In this document: one piece after another, positions 1 to 5,092 of the stretch
Layout of the letters: each line of letters starts with the position of its first letter
Position numbering within the stretch: position 1 is the first letter of the stretch
DNA from: Promethearchaeota archaeon CR_4
GTDB taxonomy: Archaea > Asgardarchaeota > Lokiarchaeia > Sigyniarchaeales > CR-4
Length of the DNA: 5,441 nt
Direction: 5' to 3'
NCBI GenBank assembly: GCA_001940655.1
Contig: MBAA01000113.1
Coordinates: forward strand, 18,338 to 23,778
Translations under genes and position numbers: made by a program
The notes under the pieces: generated by a model
What the model saw: the letters and a program-made list of their open reading frames with translations, nothing else
Told to the model about the DNA's origin: nothing
The model's database searches: none

Positions 1-788
1 AGACAGCAAAGGACATATCAAATTCGTCAAACGTGCCCCTCGGGAGGATTTACGAGGTTTTAGAGGAACTCAAAACGGCGGGTTTAATCGAAGTGATCGA
101 ATCGAATCCGAAAAGATACCGGATGATTCCCCTGAACCAAGCATTATATAATCTCGTCACGACAATCAAAAAAGAAAACCAAAAGAAAACCAATTTCTTG
201 ATCACGCGAGCGAAAGAAATAGAGAACGAAATGTTGAGGGCGGACAGGTATCTCTCTCGAGATAAAACCCAGGTTTTCTTGCGAACCGCCTTCAATACAA
301 AGGACATATTCAGACTCTATTTAGACCTTTACAAGGAAGCTTCAAATGAAATCCTAATAAATGGTTTTCTTGATGAAAATACGCCCAAAGTTCTCCGGAA
401 CGCGGGATTTTTTTTCAATCCATTGAGAGAGGTTGCAGATCGTGGTGTTCACGTGAGAATGCTCTGGTGTTCGGAGTTTGATGCTCGCCCCCTCTCGGAC
501 ATTGAAAAGAACGCTAACGCACAATTGGTGGGAAAACTCCTCGATACGTTGAGAAGGGACCTCCAAATCCCGGCTGACCATCCTCACATCGAATTTCGGT
601 TCACCCCCCAAAGCATCCCTAGTTATGTTGATGTCTTCGACCAAAATCACGTGATTTTTAAGCTTCGTAACCCCCTGCAACCGTACCAAGTTTTCGGCTG
701 TGTTTGCCTGGTCGATCCGAGTTTAGCGCTGGAACTACACAAGCGTTTCAATGCAGCATGGTTGCTCGGGACTGCAAGTGGAGAATAA
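1..788 (+). CDS. TrmB-family transcriptional regulator, 5' end cut by window
   Basis: DNA-binding regulator of the archaeal TrmB family, expected to act in the cytoplasm as a dimer that senses a small molecule. The frame is open to the left edge (first whole codon at base 3). The residues before the GTG at 33 read TAKDISNSSN and continue straight into VPLGRIYEVLEELKTAGLIE, the recognition half of a winged helix-turn-helix. That GTG is therefore an internal valine, and the true start lies outside the window, probably a few tens of residues upstream. After the wing comes a charged helix (visible residues about 55-85, KKENQKKTNF to ENEMLRAD) that looks like a dimerising coil. The rest resembles the phospholipase-D-like effector domain of TrmB proteins: an EILI strand, a helix, RGVHVRMLW, then HIEFRFTP, a degenerate NHVIFK in place of HxK, and a final DPSLALELHKRFNAAW. 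No PLD catalytic pair is evident, as expected for a sensor. The ligand is unknown. Targets could be its own operon or the flavodoxin 33 bases downstream, but no operator is visible. Confidence 0.88.
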   Translation, partial: TAKDISNSSNVPLGRIYEVLEELKTAGLIEVIESNPKRYRMIPLNQALYNLVTTIKKENQKKTNFLITRAKEIENEMLRADRYLSRDKTQVFLRTAFNTKDIFRLYLDLYKEASNEILINGFLDENTPKVLRNAGFFFNPLREVADRGVHVRMLWCSEFDARPLSDIEKNANAQLVGKLLDTLRRDLQIPADHPHIEFRFTPQSIPSYVDVFDQNHVIFKLRNPLQPYQVFGCVCLVDPSLALELHKRFNAAWLLGTASGE

Positions 789-798
789 AATTTTTAAG
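787..798 (+). promoter_or_regulatory. Putative TATA box for the flavodoxin gene
   Basis: The A/T stretch AAAATTTTTAAG begins at the stop codon of the regulator. It is centred about 29 bases before the ATG at 822, which would put the transcript start within a few bases of that ATG. No Shine-Dalgarno motif is seen between the two genes (the last bases read CGAGCAGTAGT). Both points fit a leaderless or nearly leaderless archaeal mRNA transcribed separately from the regulator. A/T-rich spacers are common, so this is only suggestive. Confidence 0.4.
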
Positions 799-821
799 AA
801 TCAAAATATTCGAGCAGTAGT

Positions 822-1301
822 ATGAAAACCTTAATCATATTCTTTTCCATGGGGGGTCGCACGCGACAGGTGGCTCAAACAATTGCTACAGAGTTACACA
901 ACGATGAAGTGCAGATCGAGGAACTTAAATACGGTGGAAAAAAAGCTCGGAGTCTCGTAAATGAACAAGATGCCGTCAGAAGGGGAGATTTATCACATTT
1001 TACCTTCAATCCAGCGATCTTGAACCTAGCTCCGTATGATCGAATCCTTTTCGGTACACCCACCTACGGAGGCCTCCCATCTCCTGTCTTTGAAGGTTTT
1101 CTTGAAAACTGCAAGAATGCGGCGGGGAAGGAGTGGCTTCTTTTCGGAACCTGCCGCTTATCACAGGGGAGAACATTTAACCGAATGCGAGAAATTATCG
1201 AACAGAAAGGAGGGAGAATTATCACCCAACAAATGTTCAAGGGATTCTTCAAGATCAACCCGAACAAGGTTAAGGCATTTGGCCAATCCTTCAATAAATA
1301 A
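822..1301 (+). CDS. Flavodoxin-fold protein (FMN-binding type)
   Basis: Small cytoplasmic flavoprotein of 159 residues, the usual length of a short flavodoxin, predicted to bind FMN and carry or exchange electrons. The first strand and phosphate loop are MKTLIIFFSMGGRTRQVA. Residues 9-14, SMGGRT, sit where flavodoxins have T/S-x-T-G-x-T, so the loop is recognisable but lacks the usual central Thr. The second flavin loop is clear: residues 78-88, GTPTYGGLPSP, followed by VFEGFLENC. Next comes the strand EWLLFGTC, then a helix and GGRIITQQMFKGFF, matching the last alternating strand/helix units of the fold. The start ATG is the first in frame and lies at the beginning of strand 1. The partner enzyme cannot be named. 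A redox link to the acyl-CoA dehydrogenase or to the iron-sulfur dehydratase nearby is only a possibility. An NAD(P)H-dependent FMN reductase-like role is an alternative. Confidence 0.82.
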   Translation: MKTLIIFFSMGGRTRQVAQTIATELHNDEVQIEELKYGGKKARSLVNEQDAVRRGDLSHFTFNPAILNLAPYDRILFGTPTYGGLPSPVFEGFLENCKNAAGKEWLLFGTCRLSQGRTFNRMREIIEQKGGRIITQQMFKGFFKINPNKVKAFGQSFNK

Positions 1302-1434
1302 AACATCTTCTTCTCAATTATCACTACGATTTCACTAGAATTGCAATCTCTTGTGTTTTTGTTGGTGTAGCAATTCCTTCAACGAAAAGAGCTAGTAGTT
1401 GTTGTTCTTCGGCAAATTTTCGTTCATTTCTCTT

Positions 1435-1452
1435 TGCCCATTTTTCTGGGCA
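1435..1452. other. Small perfect hairpin in intergenic region
   Basis: TGCCCA and TGGGCA form a perfect 6-bp stem around the loop TTTTTC. It lies about 135 bases after the flavodoxin stop and 75 bases before the next start. No T-run follows the stem on the plus strand, so it is not a standard terminator. It may simply be part of the minus-strand open frame, where it would encode a stretch around CPEKWAK. No function is assigned. Confidence 0.3.
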
Positions 1453-1473
1453 TCGTGTCGCTATTGCTTGGCG

Positions 1474-1487
1474 GAAAGAATTATATG
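1474..1487 (+). promoter_or_regulatory. Putative BRE/TATA promoter of the thiolase-DUF35 operon
   Basis: The purine-rich GAAAGAA (BRE-like) is directly followed by TTATATG (TATA-like), the normal archaeal order. Transcription would start about 25 bases downstream, near 1508-1512, giving a leader of about 15-25 bases that contains the GGTGA ribosome site at 1526. A second A/T patch, CATTATAAGG at 1518-1527, would instead predict a leaderless start at the ATG at 1551. That reading is less likely because it would cut the first strand of the thiolase fold. Confidence 0.45.
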
Positions 1488-1525
1488 TTGCCGCGCTGAC
1501 GTTCAGCTAGTTTTGTTCATTATAA

Positions 1526-1532
1526 GGTGAGG
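1526..1532 (+). promoter_or_regulatory. GGTGAGG ribosome-site-like motif overlapping the start
   Basis: GGTGA can pair with the UCACC of an archaeal 16S 3' end. It overlaps the GTG at 1527 and lies 5 bases before a TTG at 1536. This raises the possibility that the TTG, three codons in, is the real start. GTG at 1527 and TTG at 1536 both keep the first beta-strand (RVCMIAGA) intact, so homology does not choose between them. Confidence 0.4.
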
Positions 1533-2783
1533 TTTTTGACGCGTGTCTGCATGATTGCAGGAGCTACGACGCCATTCGATTATGGCCCGACTGGCTTCGA
1601 GAGCATAGAAGAACAGGCAGTAATGTGCCTGAAGGAAATCCAGCAAGATGTCCCCGATTTCTCGTTGCGGGACGTTGATTTGATGGTTTATTCACACTTC
1701 TCAGTCCATTTCGGCCACCAACTCTGTCCCGAGTGGATCGTGCACGATCACTTGGGACTCGTAGGCGTCCCCCAGTTCAGGGTGGAGAACGGTGGGAACA
1801 CAGGCGGCTCCGCACTTTACGCAGCATGGCTCGCGGTCAAGTCGGGTCACCACCACATCGTGCCTATTATGGGGTGGGAAACGATGGATTCGGTTTCCCA
1901 GAGTCAAGGTTCGGAGTTCATCGCCCTCGCCAGCGATATTCGTTACGAGCTAATGGTTGGTGGAATATACCCGATCTTTTACGCGGCCCTTGCCTTGAAA
2001 TGGATGAAGGAAAATAATGTGACAGAAGAGGATTGTGCGCGCATTGCAGTGAAGAACCGGAACAACGCGATGGAAAATGCGAAGACTCAATGGTATCGCA
2101 ATGAGCATAAATACCTCACAATTGATGATGTGATGAATTCCCGAATGATTGCCTATCCCATTAAGAAGTATGATTGTTGCTTGATGACTCGGGGGATGGC
2201 TGCGGTAATCATATGCGATGAGGAACATGCTAAAAATATTGCCCCGGACAATTACGTGGTTATCGATGGCATTGGTTTATCTAGCTGTACCATTCGGGCA
2301 GGAGACCGCATTAACATTCCCGGTTGGACGGAGCGGTACGGGGAAGGATATCCCGACATAACCGAATTTGCTGCCTGCCGGAACGCCGCGGAATACGCTT
2401 ACAAGCACGCCCACATTGACAACCCGCGCAAGCAAATTCACGTGGCGGAGATCCACGATGCCTTTTCCACGAGTGAAGCGCAGATTTACAAGGCGTTAGG
2501 ATTTGCCACGAGGGATAACGTTGCCCAATTTATTCGTGATGGTTGCGCCGAAATTGGGGGGGAACTCCCCGTCAACCCCGGCGGAGGATTACTCGGATAT
2601 GGACACCCAGTAGGCGCTACGGGCCTTATGTCGTTGACAGAATGCTTCTACCAGCTGACCGGGATGATCGGCAAGAAACACCTCTCAAAGAGAGGGCAAA
2701 TTCCCAACGCGGAAGTTGGATTGATTAACAGCCACGCAGGAACGGGGACTAGTATCTCGAATTTTATTCTCAGGAGGCCCTAA
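1527..2783 (+). CDS. SCP-x/thiolase-superfamily protein lacking catalytic cysteines
   Basis: Cytoplasmic CoA-ester enzyme of the thiolase superfamily, 418 residues, full length for SCP-x-type thiolases. Family landmarks in order: RVCMIAGATTPF (6-17), VPQFRVENGGNTGGSALYAA (81-100), MGWETM (115-120), the loop region AVKNRNNAMEN (174-184), PIKKYDCCLMTRGMAAVI (211-228), AEIHDAFS (307-314), NPGGGLLGYGHPVGATG (350-366) and GLINSHAGTGTS (398-409). Seen directly: at the nucleophile position of the usual VEN-A-C-A-SG motif the residue is Gly90, and the HDCF loop that supplies the second Cys in SCP2-thiolases reads HDAF (Ala312). The GHP histidine (His360) and His310 remain. Classical acyl-enzyme chemistry is therefore unlikely. 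The known precedent is Ltp2, a cysteine-less thiolase-fold retro-aldolase that needs a DUF35 partner, and a DUF35 gene follows here by 3 bases. A non-decarboxylating CoA-ester aldolase/condensing role, or a scaffold role, is inferred. The substrate is unknown. Start GTG 1527 is chosen; TTG 1536 is possible. Confidence 0.85.
   Translation: MRFLTRVCMIAGATTPFDYGPTGFESIEEQAVMCLKEIQQDVPDFSLRDVDLMVYSHFSVHFGHQLCPEWIVHDHLGLVGVPQFRVENGGNTGGSALYAAWLAVKSGHHHIVPIMGWETMDSVSQSQGSEFIALASDIRYELMVGGIYPIFYAALALKWMKENNVTEEDCARIAVKNRNNAMENAKTQWYRNEHKYLTIDDVMNSRMIAYPIKKYDCCLMTRGMAAVIICDEEHAKNIAPDNYVVIDGIGLSSCTIRAGDRINIPGWTERYGEGYPDITEFAACRNAAEYAYKHAHIDNPRKQIHVAEIHDAFSTSEAQIYKALGFATRDNVAQFIRDGCAEIGGELPVNPGGGLLGYGHPVGATGLMSLTECFYQLTGMIGKKHLSKRGQIPNAEVGLINSHAGTGTSISNFILRRP
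2773..2777 (+). promoter_or_regulatory. GGAGG ribosome site for the DUF35 gene, inside the thiolase end
   Basis: A strong GGAGG lies within the last codons of the thiolase-like gene, 9 bases before the ATG at 2787. It supports translation of the whole Lys-rich tail from 2787 rather than a start at the internal ATG at 2916, which has only a weak GGAAG nearby. It also indicates translational coupling of the two partner genes. Confidence 0.75.
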
Positions 2784-2786
2784 AAT

Positions 2787-3551
2787 ATGCCAGCGGCAGC
2801 GAAGAAAGTTAAATCCGGATCAGTAAAGAAAACCAAAGTAGTCCCGGTAAAGAAGACCAAAGCGGTACCACAAAAAAAAACCCAGCCTGCGAGTACCACC
2901 AAAGCGGAAGCTAAAATGCCCATAAAAAAACCCAATTTCTCAAAGGTGGTGGACTGCCGTCCGGCGGGGGTGGCAGAGACAGGTCTAGTGTTTACCGGGT
3001 ACGAGGTTTCCGATGATGGGATACTCATTAACCACAAGCTACATTACGACCAACTCTACACCTTGCGCAATGGATCCAATTCCAAACATTTCTTGGGATT
3101 CCTCGATGGGAAGATTTTCGGTACACGGTGCCCCAAGTGTGGAGATAAATTCTTCCCGCCGCGCATCACCTGTTGGGACCTCACCTGTAAGATGGAACAA
3201 ACCGAGTGGGTGGAACTGAAACCAGTCGGGTATGTTCACACGTTCACCATTGCAGGGTGGTCCGGTAGATCCTCTTTGAAGCGTTTACCGTTCGTGCTAG
3301 CATATGGGATCATCGATGGATGCAAGACCGCAGTCGCAAATTTCCTCCTCGGCCTTGATCCCTGGGATGCTGAGTTCGGTATGCCTATCAAGGTGGTCTT
3401 CAAACCCAAAGCAGAACGCCTAGGGGCTATGGTAGACTGGCATTTCGAGCCTGGAGATGGTTGGACTCCAGGCCCAATGACGCCCGAGAAGGAAAGAATG
3501 AAGAAAATGACCCTCCCAGTTTATGAATGGGTTAAGACTATGAAAGAATAA
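2787..3551 (+). CDS. DUF35 zinc-ribbon/OB-fold partner with Lys-rich N-terminal tail
   Basis: Predicted subunit of the thiolase-like enzyme encoded immediately upstream. DUF35 proteins pair with thiolase-fold enzymes in archaea (thiolase/HMG-CoA synthase complex) and bacteria (Ltp2-ChsH2, BbsAB), where they hold the complex together or help bind CoA. The 254 residues divide into a low-complexity tail (1 to about 50: Lys, Pro, Thr, Val, Ala) with an octapeptide repeat VKKTK(V/A)VP, a helical linker (about 85-110, HYDQLYTLRNGSNSKHFLGF), a zinc ribbon (RCPKCGDKFFPPRITCWDLTC, cysteines 115, 118, 129 and 134) and an OB-fold (about 140-225, from WVELKPVGYVHTFT to AMVDWHFEPGDGW). The second cysteine pair is spaced C-x4-C instead of the common C-x2-C. 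The gene begins 3 bases after the thiolase stop. The tail is longer than usual for the family and its role is unknown. The core assignment is firm. Confidence 0.9.
   Translation: MPAAAKKVKSGSVKKTKVVPVKKTKAVPQKKTQPASTTKAEAKMPIKKPNFSKVVDCRPAGVAETGLVFTGYEVSDDGILINHKLHYDQLYTLRNGSNSKHFLGFLDGKIFGTRCPKCGDKFFPPRITCWDLTCKMEQTEWVELKPVGYVHTFTIAGWSGRSSLKRLPFVLAYGIIDGCKTAVANFLLGLDPWDAEFGMPIKVVFKPKAERLGAMVDWHFEPGDGWTPGPMTPEKERMKKMTLPVYEWVKTMKE
2823..2891 (+). repeat. In-frame 24-bp tandem repeat encoding a Lys/Pro octapeptide
   Basis: Two adjacent 24-base units (2823-2846 and 2847-2870), both beginning GTAAAGAA and differing at a few positions, encode VKKTKVVP and VKKTKAVP. A third degenerate unit follows, QKKTQPAS, which contains a run of nine or more A beginning at 2872. 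The A-run is a plausible site of slippage or sequencing error, but the reading frame stays intact across it into the conserved DUF35 domain. Confidence 0.8.
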
Positions 3552-3576
3552 TTGAGGAGGATCACAATTTCTTAAT

Positions 3577-3587
3577 TATTTTTTTCT
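3577..3587 (+). terminator. Poly-T terminator of the thiolase-DUF35 operon
   Basis: ATTATTTTTTTCTCC contains seven T in a row (3579-3585), about 28 bases after the DUF35 stop. Archaeal transcription commonly ends at such T-runs without a hairpin. No comparable A-run (T-run on the minus strand) is present in this 76-base gap to end the convergent acyl-CoA dehydrogenase transcript, so that message may run on into the operon as antisense. Confidence 0.5.
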
Positions 3588-3627
3588 CCTCGACATTTTC
3601 TTTCGTGAGAATTTTCAACTCGAACTC

Positions 3628-4929
3628 TTATGGTTTTGGATCATTCTTGGTTTTCCCTTCTGCCTTATCCAGTTTCAAGGAACTATAAATTTCCCGCTCG
3701 CAGAGGAATTTAAGGATCTCCACGGTACCTGCGGCCATCTGGGCTATTTTCGCATCCCGATACAATTGTTCGAGGGGATATTCTTTGGTATAACTAATTC
3801 CGCCCACGATCTGCATTGCATCAACCACGATCTCCATTTGGGATGTCGCCGCTGTGAATTTGGCCGCCGCAACCTCTTTAGTCGCAGTTTGCCCGGCATC
3901 GAGCATCCGGGCTGCTCGTAACATCATCAGGCGACTTGCTTCCAATTTCGCGTACATTTCGGAAATTTTAAATCCGATGCCCTCGAACTCTTGGATTTTC
4001 TTGCCAAATTGCACCCGCCTGTTGGCGTACCGCGTTGCGATCTCAAAGGCGAACCGAGCCACGCCAATATATTGGCTGCACGTGAAACACCGTTCGCCAT
4101 CGAGGCCGGTCATCATAATTTTGATGCCCTTGTTCTCCATTGCAGGGCCACCAACGAGATTTTCCGCGGGTACTTCACAATTGTTGAATCGTAGGTAAGA
4201 ATTAATGGAACCACGCCGCCCGACGAGCTCAAATTCCTTGACCCGCTCGAATCCCGGCGTGTTCGTCGGAAATATGAATGCGCTAATGCCTTGATTCTTC
4301 TTGGGGGCGTTAGGATTGGTCAGGGCATACACCAAGATGTAATCCGCTTTGGATCCGTTCGTGATGAATCGTTTCTCCCCGTTCAAAATGTAGGAGTTTC
4401 CGCTCGCAGTCTTGATGGCGGTAGTCTTCATCCCCCCAACGGCATCACTCCCCGCGCTCGGTTCCGTTATGCCGATGGCGCCAAGCGCTTCCCCGGACAT
4501 GATCTTCGTCAAGTATTTCTTTTTCTGGTCTTCCGTGCCAAAATGGATGATGGGCGCGGCGAAGAGGTTGGCTGACGCGCCATAAGTGACTGTGACCGCC
4601 GAATTTATCGCCCCCAATTCCTCGCCGAAGATGGTTCGGTAGACAAATCCCTTCCCGTGCCCCCCAATGGAGGTGGGGAAGGAAAATTTCAGGTATCCTG
4701 CCCGAGCTAGTCGCTGGTAGGCTTCGTAGCAGATATCCCAGTTATATTCCCGCTCGATCTGGGGCGCGAGGGACGCGATGTTGTCGAGAAGGAACTTTCG
4801 AAAATTCAATCGAAAAGTCCGTTCCTCCTCGGTGTAAAGAAAGTGACTTCCGGGGAACATAGACTCACCTAGTTGCACCCCTAAATCCTCGTAAGTGATG
4901 AAATCCGGATTCGTGTATTCTTTTGGCAT
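3628..4929 (-). CDS. Acyl-CoA dehydrogenase, isovaleryl-type base position
   Basis: FAD-dependent cytoplasmic enzyme that introduces a 2,3 double bond into an acyl-CoA and passes electrons to an electron-transfer flavoprotein. At 433 residues it is slightly longer than the usual 380-400, owing to an N-terminal extension (1 to about 30) and a charged C-terminal tail (DKAEGKTKNDPKP). Landmarks: EERTFRLNFRKFL (35-47), the first family signature AIGITEPSAGSD (151-162), NGEKRFITNG (183-192), the FAD/dimer motif RRVQFGKKIQEFE (304-316) and the second signature QIVGGISYTKEYPLEQLYRD (373-392). The usual catalytic Glu of IYEGT is missing; the segment reads MAAGT with Ala400. A Glu is present in GLDGER (Glu279), where isovaleryl- and long-chain acyl-CoA dehydrogenases hold their base. 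This favours a branched or bulky acyl-CoA substrate, which remains unproven. It is convergent with the thiolase-DUF35 operon. The start ATG has GGAG 9 bases upstream. Confidence 0.93.
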   Translation of the reverse strand: MPKEYTNPDFITYEDLGVQLGESMFPGSHFLYTEEERTFRLNFRKFLLDNIASLAPQIEREYNWDICYEAYQRLARAGYLKFSFPTSIGGHGKGFVYRTIFGEELGAINSAVTVTYGASANLFAAPIIHFGTEDQKKKYLTKIMSGEALGAIGITEPSAGSDAVGGMKTTAIKTASGNSYILNGEKRFITNGSKADYILVYALTNPNAPKKNQGISAFIFPTNTPGFERVKEFELVGRRGSINSYLRFNNCEVPAENLVGGPAMENKGIKIMMTGLDGERCFTCSQYIGVARFAFEIATRYANRRVQFGKKIQEFEGIGFKISEMYAKLEASRLMMLRAARMLDAGQTATKEVAAAKFTAATSQMEIVVDAMQIVGGISYTKEYPLEQLYRDAKIAQMAAGTVEILKFLCEREIYSSLKLDKAEGKTKNDPKP

Positions 4930-4938
4930 AATTTTAAA

Positions 4939-4942
4939 CTCC
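4939..4942 (-). promoter_or_regulatory. GGAG ribosome site of the acyl-CoA dehydrogenase
   Basis: On the minus strand GGAG stands 9 bases before the ATG at 4929. This confirms that start over internal ATGs and supports the N-terminal extension as translated. Confidence 0.65.
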
Positions 4943-4999
4943 TGTTAGTCCCTGTTATCAATTCAAACCAGATTTATTTAAAGTGAGTCGTCAATTCAA
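4941..4999. repeat. Paired short direct repeats around the dehydrogenase leader
   Basis: CCTGTTA occurs at 4941-4947 and again at 4951-4957, ten bases apart, one DNA turn. TCAATTCAA occurs at 4958-4966 and 4991-4999, 33 bases apart, about three turns, on either side of the putative TATA box. Such helical phasing would suit a regulator at this promoter, but the copies are short and could be chance. The first CCTGTTA copy overlaps the ribosome site. Confidence 0.3.
4972..4983 (-). promoter_or_regulatory. Putative TATA box of the acyl-CoA dehydrogenase
   Basis: The minus strand reads CTTTAAATAAAT, close to the archaeal TATA consensus. A start of transcription about 25 bases downstream (near 4953) would leave a leader of about 24 bases carrying the GGAG ribosome site, a self-consistent layout. 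Confidence 0.55.
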
Positions 5000-5063
5000 T
5001 TCCGCACTTCAAACATAGTTGGAGCAATTCTGATAGGTCTCTTATAGAGGAAAACATCAATCT

Positions 5064-5071
5064 GATATAAT
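5064..5071 (+). promoter_or_regulatory. Putative TATA box of the serine dehydratase gene
   Basis: GATATAAT is centred about 26 bases before the GTG at 5093, so transcription would start at or next to the start codon. An alternative box, CTTATAG at 5041-5047, lies within the small inverted repeat CTCT-TAT-AGAG (5039-5049) and would give a leader of about 24 bases that includes the G-rich AGGGGGA (5083-5089) as ribosome site. The sequence does not decide between them. Confidence 0.35.
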
Positions 5072-5092
5072 CGATTGAACAAAGGGGGATAC

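Larger units (their letters stand above)
1324..1509 (-). pseudogene. Protein-like open frame without a start codon (possible gene remnant)
   Basis: In the gap between the flavodoxin and the thiolase-like gene, the minus strand has 60 sense codons between two stops (TAG at 1507-1509 and TAG at 1324-1326). The conceptual product is hydrophilic with a helical look, for example KWAKRNERKFAEEQQLLALF, and contains SAATYNSFRQAIATRCPEKW upstream of it. The frame has no ATG or TTG, and its only GTG is near the end. An ATG in another frame at 1518-1520 (MNKTS, then stop) would join it if one base had been lost near 1508. I do not recognise a family. It could be a decayed small gene or mobile-element fragment, a gene with an unusual start, or chance; open frames of this length arise by chance fairly often. 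It overlaps the promoter of the opposite-strand operon. Confidence 0.22.

Noticed and set aside
33..35. GTG as the start of the TrmB-family gene
   Set aside because: The frame is open upstream to the window edge, and the ten preceding residues (TAKDISNSSN) continue the helix-turn-helix motif, so this is an internal valine codon.
1302..1526. tRNA, CRISPR repeat or riboswitch in the 225-base gap
   Set aside because: No cloverleaf, no regularly spaced repeats and no conserved aptamer-like pairing could be found beyond one 6-bp hairpin.
1551..1553. ATG as a leaderless start of the thiolase-like gene
   Set aside because: An A/T patch is placed suitably upstream, but starting here would remove part of the first beta-strand (RVCMIAGA) that the fold requires.
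3556..3566. GGAGGATCACA, a strong ribosome-site look-alike after the DUF35 gene
   Set aside because: No start codon with an open frame follows it; TAA stops come within a few codons. It may be a leftover of a lost third gene, but nothing shows this.
3554..3591. GAGGAG/CTCCTC inverted repeat as a hairpin terminator
   Set aside because: The arms are 26 bases apart with the T-run inside the loop, which is not a terminator layout; the T-run alone is the better explanation.
4291..4575. 94-codon plus-strand frame inside the dehydrogenase
   Set aside because: It lies entirely antisense to the conserved FAD-binding core of the acyl-CoA dehydrogenase and has no family-like motifs.
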